Part shown: positions 24,201 through 32,452 of the stretch, piece after piece
How positions within the stretch are numbered: position 1 is the first letter of the stretch
How the letters are laid out: each line of letters starts with the position of its first letter
Assembly: GCA_964519895.1 (NCBI GenBank)
Contig: CAZFLE010000019.1
Location: 1-64,000, forward strand
DNA length: 64,000 nt
DNA from: CAYFPX01 sp964519895
Lineage (GTDB): Bacteria; Myxococcota_A; UBA796; CAJQPC01
Direction of reading: 5' to 3'
Made by a program: the position numbers and the translations under genes
The notes under the pieces: generated by a model
Told to the model about the DNA's origin: nothing
The model's input: only the letters and a program-made list of their open reading frames with translations
The model's database searches: none

Positions 24201-24883
24201 CAGAACCGGAAGGACAGGCCCAGGCCCAGCCGGAACGCGGCCAGGTCATAGCCCTGGCCCCCGGGCTGGAGCTGGAAGCGGCGGGCCACGTAGCCTTCGA
24301 AGTCGACGGCCCTGAATTGGCGCCCCATGCCCGGCCCACGGGCCGGCTGGATGAGTCCGGTGTCGATGCGAAAGCCCACCCTGAGCTCGCCGGCGAGCTT
24401 CACGCCGTTCGTGGCGTAGTCCTCGTTCTCGGCGTTCAGGTGATCGGGATGGGCGTGCCGGAAGGGGGTCAAGGTGGGTCCCAGCCCCAAGAAGACCTCC
24501 CCCGGCTCGCCCACGGGCAGGCGCCCCTGGAATTGCCAGGACATGGGCATGATGTCCAGGGTGTCGCCGGTCGCGATGCCCTCCTCGTCGACGCCCTCCA
24601 CGAAGCGATGGAAGCCGATCTCGACCTCGGTGACCACCAGCTGGTGCAAGGGAATGCCCAGGCTGAGCCCAGCCACCAGCCCACGGCTGGCGTCGAAGCG
24701 GTTCTGGAGCTCCGGCTCATCCCAGGTCTCGACCACGACCCGGGCACCCAGCCGGATGCCCTCCTGGTCGATCAACACGGGGATGTCGGCCAGCAGCTCC
24801 GGCAGGGCGTGGGCCGGGGCCGACCAGGTGCTGGCCATGGCGACCAGTGCGGTGCCGATGGCAGCGGACTCACTCCGCATCAT
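24200..24883 (-). CDS. Outer-membrane beta-barrel-like protein
   Basis: About 227 residues from the ATG at 24883, with a signal peptide (TALVAMASTWSAPAHA). The body alternates polar and hydrophobic residues and ends in FRLGLGLSFRF, a C-terminal Phe-ending strand typical of outer-membrane barrels. A longer in-frame start (24928) lies inside the preceding gene and is not needed. The gene overlaps its upstream neighbour by 14 bases and its downstream one by an ATGA. The function is not recognised. Its position in a flagellar operon makes a sheath or envelope role conceivable but unproven. Confidence 0.75.
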   Translation of the reverse strand: MMRSESAAIGTALVAMASTWSAPAHALPELLADIPVLIDQEGIRLGARVVVETWDEPELQNRFDASRGLVAGLSLGIPLHQLVVTEVEIGFHRFVEGVDEEGIATGDTLDIMPMSWQFQGRLPVGEPGEVFLGLGPTLTPFRHAHPDHLNAENEDYATNGVKLAGELRVGFRIDTGLIQPARGPGMGRQFRAVDFEGYVARRFQLQPGGQGYDLAAFRLGLGLSFRF

Positions 24884-25460
24884 GATCCAGCTCACGACGA
24901 CGCTCCTTGCGCTGGGTCTCGAAGGCAAAGGCCACCACCAGGTCCACCAGGGCCGGGTCCGGGTCCTCGAAGATCAGGTCCACCGCGTCCTCGCGCCAGC
25001 CGACCGCCTCGACGTGCAGCGCGACCAGCTGCTCGCCCCCGCGGCTGGGCAGCTCCAGGTGCACCCGGGCCCCGTGGTTGCACAAGAGCGCCCGCTCGGC
25101 CGGGGTGACGCCGTGGAGCCAGAGTCCGTCGGCGCCCAGCTCGACGATCCGATCGTGGAGCACCACGCCCCGGGACTCCAGGAAGACCCGGCGGTGGAGC
25201 AGCTCGATTTCGCGCTCCAGTGCCGCGACCGCATCGAGCACCGCGTTCAGCGCCAGCTTGACCTGGCTGTCCCTGCGGGTGGACAGCGTGCCGACCAGCC
25301 CGCGGGCGTGATCGGCCAGACGCCGACCCTGGATCGGCATCAGGTGCCGGGCCTCGCTTCGGGCCTCCAGCGCCAGCCCGAGTCGGGCGGACACACGGAA
25401 GCACGTGGTCTCGCTCACCAGTTCCACAGACCCTCTTCGGACCCCGTGGCCGAAGCTCAA
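24870..25460 (-). CDS. PilZ-like domain protein in fliS operon
   Basis: 196 residues from a TTG start overlapping the previous stop (TTGA) with AAGAAGG upstream. A GTG at 25427 is an alternative. A helical N-terminal part is followed from ~100 by a beta-barrel-like region (DRIVELGADGLWLHG, GARVHLELP, ALHVEAVGW, DLIFEDPD) that resembles PilZ in strand layout. The c-di-GMP ligands are degenerate: no clear RxxxR, and E-x-G in place of D/N-x-S. It may be a non-binding PilZ-type motility regulator. The assignment is tentative. Confidence 0.55.
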   Translation of the reverse strand: MSFGHGVRRGSVELVSETTCFRVSARLGLALEARSEARHLMPIQGRRLADHARGLVGTLSTRRDSQVKLALNAVLDAVAALEREIELLHRRVFLESRGVVLHDRIVELGADGLWLHGVTPAERALLCNHGARVHLELPSRGGEQLVALHVEAVGWREDAVDLIFEDPDPALVDLVVAFAFETQRKERRRELDHDAE

Positions 25461-25765
25461 GCCTTCTTGCGGACTCGCTGACCCTGTCTGTTCGCCCGCA
25501 GGCCGCCGTAGCCCTTGAGCGCCTTGCGGCCGGAGTGGATCGAGCGCAGCTGTTCCTGGATTCGATCGTTGAAGCGCTGTCCGGCCTGGGCCAGCTCCTG
25601 CATGGCCGCGGCCAGCTCTCGGCCCTGGGCCATCTCCAGCGTGCTGGCGATGTCCCGAGCCCCGGTGGCCACAGCGCGGAGCCGCTCCGGCGACGGCATG
25701 TCGTCGCGATCCAGGCGAGCACCGAGCTCGCGGATCTCCGACAGGAGCAGCGCAGCCTCGGTCAC
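25457..25765 (-). CDS. Small helical protein in the fliT position
   Basis: A 102-residue, entirely helix-prone protein (E-I-R-E-L-G-A-R-L, A-R-D-I-A-S-T-L-E, A-A-A-M-Q-E-L-A-Q-A-G-Q-R-F-N-D-R-I-Q-E) with a very basic C-terminal tail (GRKALKGYGGLRANR...KK). The GTG start overlaps the fliS stop (GTGA). In many flagellar operons fliT, a small helical chaperone for FliD, follows fliS, and size and location fit. Sequence similarity to FliT is not visible, so the symbol is withheld. Confidence 0.6.
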   Translation of the reverse strand: MTEAALLLSEIRELGARLDRDDMPSPERLRAVATGARDIASTLEMAQGRELAAAMQELAQAGQRFNDRIQEQLRSIHSGRKALKGYGGLRANRQGQRVRKKA

Positions 25766-26151
25766 TTGACTTCGAGGTCCGGGCAGTCCGGATCGGCCAC
25801 GGCCTGGCGCCAAGCGCCGAGCAGCTCGTAGCTGACCTTCAGGGTCGCGCGGACCGCCTCGACGTCGCGATCGCGCTCGGCCTTGACCAGCTGCTGGACC
25901 AGCCAGCTGTAGAGACCGCCGAGCCTAGCGCACAGGGCCGGGTCCACCTCGGGATCCAGGCCCGCCTGGAGCTCCAGGAAGATGGCCCGTGCCCGATTCA
26001 GGTCCTGGCGGGCCTTGGGCATGTCGTCGTGTTCCAGGGCGTCGATGGCCGACTCCTGCCGCACGACGGCGGCCTCGAACAACATCACCAGCAGTCGCTT
26101 GGGAGACGCCGTCTCGACGCGGTTCGACTTGTACTTGTTCAGACCGCGCAT
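25762..26151 (-). CDS. fliS: Flagellin export chaperone FliS
   Basis: FliS caps flagellin monomers before secretion. The 129 residues start MRGLNKYKSNRVETASPKRL, the FliS N-terminal Y-x-x-x-x-V-x-T-A-S-P-x-x-L signature, and continue with L-V-M-L-F-E-A-A-V-V-R-Q and the four-helix pattern to the end. The ATG at 26151 is chosen; the longer open frame upstream is unrelated in composition. It is directly downstream of fliD (25 bases), the usual neighbour. Confidence 0.95.
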   Translation of the reverse strand: MRGLNKYKSNRVETASPKRLLVMLFEAAVVRQESAIDALEHDDMPKARQDLNRARAIFLELQAGLDPEVDPALCARLGGLYSWLVQQLVKAERDRDVEAVRATLKVSYELLGAWRQAVADPDCPDLEVK

Positions 26152-26176
26152 GGGTGCGCCTCGGGTGGGTGTGGGA

Positions 26177-27517
26177 TCAACCGAACAGGGCTGACAGGTA
26201 GCCCTGGCTGGCCTGGATCTCGGCGAGCACCGTCTCCATGGCCGTGAACTGATCGCGGAGCCGCTCGGCATAGCTGTCCAGCCGGTCCTCGAAGTCCGCG
26301 ATGCGGTCCTCCAGGTCCTCGATGCTGTCCTCGATGCTGTCCTGCTTGTCGGCCAGCAGCCCGTCGGTGTCGATGTAGACGTCGTTGACCCGATCCCTCA
26401 GAGCGGCAAAGGGCCCCTGGTCGCCGTCCCCGTTGTCATAGGTGAACAGCGCCACCACGTCATCGTAGTAGTCGTCGAGTCCGTCCGTGAACTCCGCGGT
26501 GTCGAAGTCCAGGGTGCCGTCGCTCGACGTGCTCATGCCGACCTGGGCCAGACTCTCGAACGCGCCGTCCGGGACCGTGTACTGGCCGGTCACGATGTCG
26601 CCCAGGGTGCTGATCAGGTTCCGGATCGTGCTGTCGCCCACGAAGGGTCCGTCGATGCCAGCCTCGGGATCATAGGAGTTGTTCGAGTTGTAGTAGCTGA
26701 TCACCTCATTGTAGGCGTCCACGAAGCCCTGCACCTTCTCGGTCAGGGCCGTGTCGTCCCGGGTGACGGAGATGGTGGTAGACGAGGTGGTCACCTGCAG
26801 CGCCGTGAAGGCCATGCCCTGGACCACGTCGTCGAACACACCGCTGGCGGCGAACACGGACACGCCGTTCATGGTCGCCTCGGCGTCGGACGCGGTCACG
26901 GTCTCGGTAAACGTCGGCGTGGTCCCGCCGGACAGGCCGCTCACGTCCACAGCCACTGTGTTCGCGGCGCCGGTGTCCTGGCCGGCGATGACCAGCCGGT
27001 AGTTCCCGGTGGCCTCGCCCGTGTCCATCACGTAGGCCGTCAGACCTTCCGTCTCGTCGGTGATCTTGGCCGCGATGGCGTCCAGATCCTCGGTGCCGTC
27101 CAGGGTGATGGTGTACTGGTCGGCGCCGTAGTCGATGACGATGTCACCGGAGCCCCACACACCCGCCAGGTCGCGGTCGTCGTAGCCGTCGGACACCTCG
27201 GTCTCGGCGCTGGCCAGAGCCACGATGTCCACGGTGTAGACGCCGGGCAGGGCCTCGCTGTCCAGGGTCACGTCGACGTAGCCCTCTTCGGAGAGGGACG
27301 ACGCGAACGCCGGAAACTCGGTCTCTTCGTCCATGGCCTCCATGGCGTCGACCATGTCCTCGAGCCGGTTCTTGATGCCCGCGACCTTTTCCTTGAGCTC
27401 CTCGGTCTCGACGAGCTCGTCCTCCAAGAGGTACTTGGGCCCGGCGACGGCCTCGACGATGGCGTCGATCAGGGCGGTGGTGTCCAGCCCTGAGACGATT
27501 CCGTCGATGCTCGGCAT
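26177..27517 (-). CDS. fliD: Flagellar filament cap protein FliD
   Basis: FliD is the distal cap that folds flagellin into the filament. The 446 residues begin M-P-S-I-D-G-I-V-S-G-L-D-T-T-A-L-I-D, the FliD N-terminal motif. The mid-region domains carry many Asp/Thr/Val beta strands. The C-terminal coiled coil (D-S-I-E-D-S-I-E-D-L-E-D-R-I-A-D-F-E-D-R-L-D-S-Y-A-E-R-L-R-D-Q-F-T-A-M-E) ends in Q-G-Y-L-S-A-L-F-G. The ATG at 27517 follows GGAG at nine bases. It is preceded by its own sigma-28-type box and the flagellin terminator. Confidence 0.95.
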   Translation of the reverse strand: MPSIDGIVSGLDTTALIDAIVEAVAGPKYLLEDELVETEELKEKVAGIKNRLEDMVDAMEAMDEETEFPAFASSLSEEGYVDVTLDSEALPGVYTVDIVALASAETEVSDGYDDRDLAGVWGSGDIVIDYGADQYTITLDGTEDLDAIAAKITDETEGLTAYVMDTGEATGNYRLVIAGQDTGAANTVAVDVSGLSGGTTPTFTETVTASDAEATMNGVSVFAASGVFDDVVQGMAFTALQVTTSSTTISVTRDDTALTEKVQGFVDAYNEVISYYNSNNSYDPEAGIDGPFVGDSTIRNLISTLGDIVTGQYTVPDGAFESLAQVGMSTSSDGTLDFDTAEFTDGLDDYYDDVVALFTYDNGDGDQGPFAALRDRVNDVYIDTDGLLADKQDSIEDSIEDLEDRIADFEDRLDSYAERLRDQFTAMETVLAEIQASQGYLSALFG

Positions 27518-27558
27518 TGCAGGGTCTCCTGGTCCGGACAGAGTCCGGGTCACCCCCC

Positions 27559-27585
27559 GGATCGGATCCAGGCGGGGCTCACTTG
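27559..27585 (-). promoter_or_regulatory. Sigma-28-type promoter of fliD
   Basis: On the minus strand CAAGTGAG, 11 bases, TCCGATCC, between the flagellin terminator and fliD. It shares the -10 with the site before the adjacent flagellin gene. Confidence 0.55.
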
Positions 27586-27597
27586 AGGTCAGGGATC

Positions 27598-27638
27598 AAA
27601 AAAAAGCGCTCCCCGCCCGGCGAACCGGAGCGGGGAGC
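27598..27638 (-). terminator. Intrinsic terminator of flagellin gene A
   Basis: On the minus strand GCTCCCCGC, a 13-base loop, GCGGGGAGC, then GC and eight U. A perfect nine-pair stem 22 bases after the flagellin stop. Confidence 0.9.
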
Positions 27639-27659
27639 CCTGTTGGGAGTCCTGGCTGT

Positions 27660-28487
27660 TTAGAGGAGGGCCAGGGCACCCTGATTCACGGCGTTCGCCT
27701 GCGACAGAATGGACACACCGGCCTGCTGCAGGATCTGCTGCTTGGCCATCTCGGCGGTCTCATAGGCGAAGTCAGCGTCCCGAATCTGCGACTCGGCCGC
27801 GCTCAGGTTCTCGGTGTAGGTCTCCAAGTTGCGCAGAGCGCTGTCCAGGCGGTTCTGGACCGCACCATAGGTGGAGCGGTAGCTGGAGACGGTGTCCAGA
27901 GCGGTGTCGAGCGAGTCGATCGCGCTCTGGGCGCCCGAGGCCGTCGACAGGTCGATGGTCGCGGTGTCGACCCCGAGCACGGTGGTGCGCAGGTCACCGA
28001 CGCCGATCGAGATGCGATCGTTGGCGGTGTTGTTGATGCCGACCTGGACGTCGAGAGACGTGGTCACGCCGTCACCCAGCGCGGTGCCATTGAACTCTGT
28101 GGACAGGGAGATCCGGTCGATCTCGTCCGAGAGCTGGACGAACTCTTCCTGGATGTAGGCCCGCTCGTCGTCGTCGAGGGTCTCCGAGCTGGACTGCACG
28201 GCGAGCTCGCGCATCCGCTTCACCAGGTTGACGACCTCGCTGGTCGCGCCTTCCGCGGTCTGCACGACGGAGATGCCGTCGTTGGTGTTGCGCATGGCGA
28301 CCCGGGCGGATCCCGACGCAGCCGAGAGGTTCTCGGCCACCGCCAGGCCCGCGGCGTCGTCTGCGGCCTTGTTGATGCGCAGGCCGGAGCTGATGCGCTC
28401 GAACGTGCCACCCAGCGAGCGGGTGGTTCGGTTCAGGTTGGTCAAGGCGTTCATGGACGCCAGGTTGGTGTTGACTGTGAGTGCCAT
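27660..28487 (-). CDS. fliC: Flagellin A
   Basis: Filament subunit of 275 residues. The N-terminal D0/D1 domain begins M-A-L-T-V-N-T-N-L-A-S-M-N-A-L and includes S-S-G-L-R-I-N-K-A-A-D-D-A-A-G-L-A-V-A-E-N-L. The C-terminal D1/D0 ends A-S-Q-I-R-D-type sequence (E-S-Q-I-R-D-A-D-F-A-Y-E-T-A-E-M-A-K-Q-Q-I-L-Q-Q-A-G) through A-L-L. The variable D2/D3 domains are essentially absent, giving a minimal flagellin. The ATG at 28487 has AGGAGGAA upstream. It is a close tandem paralogue of flagellin B, with its own promoter-like region and terminator. The fliC name is generic. Confidence 0.97.
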   Translation of the reverse strand: MALTVNTNLASMNALTNLNRTTRSLGGTFERISSGLRINKAADDAAGLAVAENLSAASGSARVAMRNTNDGISVVQTAEGATSEVVNLVKRMRELAVQSSSETLDDDERAYIQEEFVQLSDEIDRISLSTEFNGTALGDGVTTSLDVQVGINNTANDRISIGVGDLRTTVLGVDTATIDLSTASGAQSAIDSLDTALDTVSSYRSTYGAVQNRLDSALRNLETYTENLSAAESQIRDADFAYETAEMAKQQILQQAGVSILSQANAVNQGALALL

Positions 28488-28546
28488 TTCGGCTTCCTCC
28501 TGGGGGTTCATGAGGCGGAGAGTTGGTGCGTTCCGCCTCAGACCAG

Positions 28547-28574
28547 GGATCGGAGGGTGCCTTTAGGTACATTA
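28547..28574 (-). promoter_or_regulatory. Possible sigma-28-type promoter of flagellin A
   Basis: TCCGATCC on the minus strand, identical to the fliD -10-like box, 60 bases before the ATG. The -35 candidate (TAATGTAC, 12 bases upstream) is weak. Farther upstream, 28590-28660 is unusually AT-rich and repeats CTTTAGAAA twice, which may act as an upstream activating element. Confidence 0.35.
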
Positions 28575-28671
28575 CCCCTGAGGACCGTTTTTTTCTAAAG
28601 TTCATGCAGAAAAAACCGGTGACCATAACTCCAGCAATTTTAGCTATTTATTTCTAAAGAAAGTCCTAAAC

Positions 28672-28712
28672 AAAAACGAGACCGGCCCGAACGGCTGAGC
28701 CATCCGGGCCGG
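28672..28712 (-). terminator. Intrinsic terminator of flagellin gene B
   Basis: On the minus strand CCGGCCCG pairs with CGGGCCGG around an inner GGC-tca-GCC stem, followed by TCTCG and a five-U tract. It lies 37 bases after the flagellin B stop. Confidence 0.85.
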
Positions 28713-28748
28713 GTGTTTCGTTCGGCGCCAGGGCGCCGCGAGGGAACG

Positions 28749-29579
28749 CTACTGGAGCAGCGAGACCGCGCCCTGGTTGATCATGTTGGCCTGGGCCAGG
28801 ACCGACACACCCGCCTGCTGGAGGATCTGGTCCTTGGCCATCTGGGCCGTCTCGTAGGCGAAGTCGGCGTCCCGGATCTGGCTCTCGGCAGCCGCCAGGT
28901 TCTCGGTGTAGGTCTCCATGTTGCGCATCGCCGACTCGAGCCGGTTCTGCACCGCACCGTAGCCGCTGCGGTAGCTGGACACGGCGTCGAACACGCCCTC
29001 GAACTGGTCGATGGCCGACTGGGCGGCCGTCGCCGTGGACAGGTCGATGGTCGCCGTGTCGACCCCGATCACCGTCGAGCGGAGATCGCCCACGTCGATG
29101 GTGATGCGGTCGTTCGCCGTGTTGTTGATGCCGACCTGGACGTCGAGCTGGGTCAGTCCCCCGTCGCCCAGGGCAGTGCCGTTGAATTCTGTGGACTGCG
29201 CGATGCGGTCCACCTCGCTGACGAGCTCTTCGAACTCGTCCTGGATGTAGGCCCGCTCGTCGTCGTCCAGCGTCTCCGACGCGGACTGGACGGCCAGCTC
29301 ACGCATGCGCTTGACGATGTTGACGACCTCGTTGGTCGCGCCTTCTGCGGTCTGCAGGACCGAGATGCCGTCATTGATGTTGCGCATGGCCACGCGGCCG
29401 GAGCGGTAGGACGCGGACAGGTTCTCGGCGACCGCGAGCCCAGCCGCGTCATCCGCGGCCTTGGTGATGCGCAGGCCCGAGGAGATCCGGGTGAAGGTGT
29501 CGCCCAGGCTCCGGCTCGTCCGATTCAGGTTGGTCAAGGCGTTCATCGACGCCGTGTTCGTGTTGACAGTGAGTGCCAT
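28749..29579 (-). CDS. fliC: Flagellin B
   Basis: 276-residue filament subunit, very similar to flagellin A over its whole length, with the same N-terminal M-A-L-T-V-N-T-N and C-terminal E-S-Q-I-R-D-A-D-F-A-Y-E-T-A regions. It ends in N-M-I-N-Q-G-A-V-S-L-L-Q. The central variable domain is missing here too. The ATG at 29579 follows GGAGGAAG. Its upstream sigma-28 box is among the best in the window, suggesting it may be the more strongly expressed copy. The pair looks like a recent tandem duplication. Confidence 0.97.
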   Translation of the reverse strand: MALTVNTNTASMNALTNLNRTSRSLGDTFTRISSGLRITKAADDAAGLAVAENLSASYRSGRVAMRNINDGISVLQTAEGATNEVVNIVKRMRELAVQSASETLDDDERAYIQDEFEELVSEVDRIAQSTEFNGTALGDGGLTQLDVQVGINNTANDRITIDVGDLRSTVIGVDTATIDLSTATAAQSAIDQFEGVFDAVSSYRSGYGAVQNRLESAMRNMETYTENLAAAESQIRDADFAYETAQMAKDQILQQAGVSVLAQANMINQGAVSLLQ

Positions 29580-29633
29580 TTTCTTCTTCCTCCGGGTACT
29601 GGACGCTCCCACGTCCGGTTTGCCACGTGAGTC

Positions 29634-29660
29634 CCCTCGGATCGTTCCGAAGAGGGTTTA
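29634..29660 (-). promoter_or_regulatory. Sigma-28-type promoter of flagellin B
   Basis: On the minus strand TAAACCCT, 11 bases, TCCGAGGG. The full TAAA -35 core and spacing agree with the FliA consensus, and the -10 keeps CCGA. It is 55 bases ahead of the ATG. Confidence 0.6.
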
Positions 29661-29792
29661 GTGCCCGGGGTGCTTTTTTCTCACTTTTGTTGTCGATGCG
29701 CTGGTCAGGCCAATCGACTTGGTTCCCTCGAGCGCCTGGTCGGGGCTGCTACGGAGGGGACGAGACCCTGTTCGGATCAAGTGCGGGCGGGG

Positions 29793-29842
29793 TTGAGAGC
29801 GGGCGAGCGAGTGCTCGGACTCACCCTATTGAGCGCTCTCAG
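29793..29842 (-). terminator. Hairpin immediately after flgL
   Basis: TGAGAGCG (29794-29801) pairs with CGCTCTCA (29834-29841), directly after the flgL stop, with a further small stem inside. No U-tract is present, so it may be a weak terminator or RNA-stabilising 3' structure between flgL and the flagellin promoter. Confidence 0.4.
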
Positions 29843-29843
29843 A

Positions 29844-30719
29844 TCAGATGTACTTGAAGAGCGACAGATCGAACCCGCTCGACGCCACCTGCAGCGCAGC
29901 TTCGTAGCTGGTGCGGGTCTCGACGAGCTTGGTGTAGGCCTCTTCTGGATCGGCCACCACGAGGGCGTTCAGGCTCTCGGACAGGATGGTCTCCAGGCCC
30001 TGGGCCGCGCCGATGGCGTCCTCGGTCTGGCTGAAGGCGAAGCCGACCTCCTCCCACTTGTGGATGATGTCGTCGCGACCGGCGTCGATGGTGTCCAGGC
30101 TGGCCTGGACCGCGTCGTGGTCACCGGCATCGAGGGCGGTCGCGAGCTCCTCGAGGGCCGCGAAGCCATTGGTGAAGATGTCGGAGCCCACCGCCCCCGT
30201 CTCCACGTAGACCCCGTTGCCGATGAGGGTCGACGGGGTGTCCGTGCCCCCGGCATAGGTGCCGGTCAGATCGGTGAAGGGCACGTCGCCGTACGCGGCG
30301 CCTGCGAACAGGTAGCGTCCGCCCACGTCGGCATTCGCCTGCTGCAAGAAGGCGTCTTGGAGTCCCCTCACCTCTTCGGCGGCAGCGGCCAGATCGCTGG
30401 CGCTGTATGACTCGTTGGCCATCTGGGTCGCGATCTCCCGCGCCCGCACCAGCACGTCCTCGGCCTCGCCCAGGACCTGGTCCATGGAGCCGACCCACGT
30501 CTGGCTGTTCACCGCGTTGTCCACGTACATCTGCTGGTCGGCGACCGTCTCACGCAGCCGGTTGATCTGGCTGATCTTGCCGGGCGCATCCGAGGGGCGG
30601 TTCACCTTCATGCCGGTGATGGACTGCTCCTCCCACTTGCGGATCTCGCCCTTCAGCTTGCTGCCCTGGCGGGCCATCATGTTGAACAGGGACGAGTAGG
30701 TGGAGCGGATGATCGCCAC
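29844..30719 (-). CDS. flgL: Flagellar hook-filament junction protein FlgL
   Basis: FlgL (HAP3) joins hook to filament. The 291 residues start with the flagellin-like helix M-A-I-I-R-S-T-Y-S-S-L-F-N and contain S-I-T-G-M-K-V-N-R-P-S-D-A-P-G-K-I and V-G-G-R-Y-L-F-A-G, both FlgL hallmarks. They end with a D0-type helix (T-R-T-S-Y-E-A-A-L-Q-V-A-S-S-G-F-D-L-S-L-F-K-Y-I). It is 13 bases behind flgK in the usual flgK-flgL order. Confidence 0.93.
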   Translation of the reverse strand: MAIIRSTYSSLFNMMARQGSKLKGEIRKWEEQSITGMKVNRPSDAPGKISQINRLRETVADQQMYVDNAVNSQTWVGSMDQVLGEAEDVLVRAREIATQMANESYSASDLAAAAEEVRGLQDAFLQQANADVGGRYLFAGAAYGDVPFTDLTGTYAGGTDTPSTLIGNGVYVETGAVGSDIFTNGFAALEELATALDAGDHDAVQASLDTIDAGRDDIIHKWEEVGFAFSQTEDAIGAAQGLETILSESLNALVVADPEEAYTKLVETRTSYEAALQVASSGFDLSLFKYI

Positions 30720-30732
30720 AGAGGCCTCCGGC

Positions 30733-32109
30733 CTAGACCAGGTCCATCACGACGCTGAGCATGTCGTCTGCAGCGCGGATGACCTTGGAGGCCGCCTCGA
30801 AGGCCGCCTGGAATTCGATGAGCTTGGTGGCCTCTTCGTCCAGGTCGACCCCGGAGATGGCCTCGCGGACCTCGGTCAGGTCGGCCAGCACCGAGCTGGC
30901 CTGGGACAGGTTCGCCTCTGCGGTGGCCACGTCGGTGCCGACCTCGTTGATCAGGCTGCTGGCGAACTCGTGGGCGGTCTTGCCGTCCACGAGCTGCTGG
31001 GCTTCGATGTCCAGCAGCAGCGCCAGGTTGTCGCCGTCCCCGGCTTCGGCGGCGGCCGCACCGGCCAGGGCCAGCAGGTCGGCGTCGTCGAGCAGGGCCG
31101 GGTCGATGCCCAGGGTCGCGGCGCTGCCGGGGCCCGCAGTGATGCTGAAGAACGCGCCGCCAGGGTTGCCGTTGGCGTCGAAGCCCGCAGCGTGCTGGGC
31201 GTTGAAGGCATCGGCCACGGCTTCGGCCAGCTCGTCGAGCTGAGCCAGGTAGCCATAGGCCTCTTCGCGGGCCGTCAACAGGCCACCCACGCGGCCGCCA
31301 GACTCGTCGGTGACGTCCACGAACCCGCTGTCCAAAGACAACAACAGGATCGGGTCGCCGTTGGCGTCCTCGCTCATGGACAGCGTCCGAGCCTGGTCGC
31401 CGGACACGACGGCATGCCCGCCCAGGAACACGGTGGCCTGGCCGTCGGGGTTGATGCTCGCGGTGACGCCGACCTCCTGGGCCAGGTCCTGCAGGATCTG
31501 GTCCCGACGATCGGCCAGGTCCCCGGCCTGGAGCCCGCCGCCGGCGTTCACGATGGCGGCGTTGAGCCCGGCGAGCTCCTCCAGGCGCGCGTTCACGTCG
31601 TCCAGGGACGACTGAGCGTCCTGGGCCAGCCCGTCGGCGACCGTCTCGACGCCGGTGTAGGTGTTCGACATGGACGCTGCGAAGCGTCGGGCCGAATCCA
31701 CCGCTGAAGCTCTGAGCGAAGGATCCGATGGGTCAGCCGTGAGACCGACAAACGAATCGAACATCTCTTCGAGGGTCTGGCTGATGCCGGACGACTGGGT
31801 CTCGTTGAAGTACGACTCGACGACGCTCAGGGACTCCAGGAGCGCGCGAGACTCGGCCTCGTCCCCCGCGTGGGCGACCAGCCGCACGCCCAGCAGGGCA
31901 TCGGTCGCACGCACGATCGAGTCGATGCGCACACCGGCACCCAGGAGCAGACCGCCCTGTGTGACCGGATCCGCGGCCGAAGTCGTGACGGACCGACGGC
32001 TGTAGCCATCGGTGGATGCGTTCGCGACATTGTGGGCGGTCGTCGCAATTCCCGTCCCTGCGGAGGAAAGTGCAGACTGTCCGATGTCCAAGGTGTTCAG
32101 CAGCGACAC
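30733..32109 (-). CDS. flgK: Flagellar hook-associated protein FlgK
   Basis: FlgK (HAP1) is the first hook-filament junction protein. The 458 residues begin M-S-L-L-N-T-L-D-I-G-Q-S-A-L-S-S-A-G-T-G-I-A-T-T-A-H-N-V-A-N-A, the rod/hook/HAP motif. The end is the FlgK C-terminal helix (E-A-T-K-L-I-E-F-Q-A-A-F-E-A-A-S-K-V-I-R-A-A-D-D-M-L). It is shorter than the ~550 residues of enteric FlgK, so the middle domain is reduced, in line with the minimal flagellins. It is downstream of flgN. Confidence 0.95.
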   Translation of the reverse strand: MSLLNTLDIGQSALSSAGTGIATTAHNVANASTDGYSRRSVTTSAADPVTQGGLLLGAGVRIDSIVRATDALLGVRLVAHAGDEAESRALLESLSVVESYFNETQSSGISQTLEEMFDSFVGLTADPSDPSLRASAVDSARRFAASMSNTYTGVETVADGLAQDAQSSLDDVNARLEELAGLNAAIVNAGGGLQAGDLADRRDQILQDLAQEVGVTASINPDGQATVFLGGHAVVSGDQARTLSMSEDANGDPILLLSLDSGFVDVTDESGGRVGGLLTAREEAYGYLAQLDELAEAVADAFNAQHAAGFDANGNPGGAFFSITAGPGSAATLGIDPALLDDADLLALAGAAAAEAGDGDNLALLLDIEAQQLVDGKTAHEFASSLINEVGTDVATAEANLSQASSVLADLTEVREAISGVDLDEEATKLIEFQAAFEAASKVIRAADDMLSVVMDLV

Positions 32110-32122
32110 CCAGCCTCCATGC

Positions 32123-32452
32123 TCAGCCGGTCAGCCTCCCTCGCTTGCCGTACACAGGCGGGGGTCGAGTCGGCAGGACGCGGTCAAGGACCTGCACAAC
32201 CGTGCCGGTCACCCACCGCAGCCGCTCCCGGGCCTGAACGAGCTCGTGGGCCGTGGCCTTGAGCTCTGCCCGAAGGGCACCGTCCGCGGGGACGGGGTCC
32301 TGAAAGGCCACCTCGAGCCGGAACACCAGATCGGCGTGGATCGCGTTGAGGCGATCCAGCTCGACCGTGTCCAGCTTGCGAGCGGCCACGACCTGGTCCG
32401 TGGTCACCGCCGTCAGGCGGCGGATCAGGTCGATGCGGGGGTCTGCGGACAC
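32123..32452 (-). CDS. flgN: FlgN-like flagellar export chaperone
   Basis: The 109 residues are helical throughout (I-D-L-I-R-R-L-T-A-V-T-T, E-L-D-R-L-N-A-I-H-A-D-L, A-L-R-A-E-L-K-A-T-A-H-E-L-V-Q-A-R-E-R-L). FlgN is the chaperone for FlgK/FlgL, and size, helix content and the flgM-flgN-flgK-flgL order all match. Sequence identity to known FlgN is weak by eye, so the call rests largely on context. The GTG start abuts the flgM TAG with no spacing. Confidence 0.65.
   Translation of the reverse strand: MSADPRIDLIRRLTAVTTDQVVAARKLDTVELDRLNAIHADLVFRLEVAFQDPVPADGALRAELKATAHELVQARERLRWVTGTVVQVLDRVLPTRPPPVYGKRGRLTG

Noticed and set aside
22140..24251. 703-codon plus-strand frame opposite the TPR protein
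   Set aside because: Antisense of the TPR gene, with no ribosome-binding site or recognisable motif. It is typical of GC-rich third-position bias.
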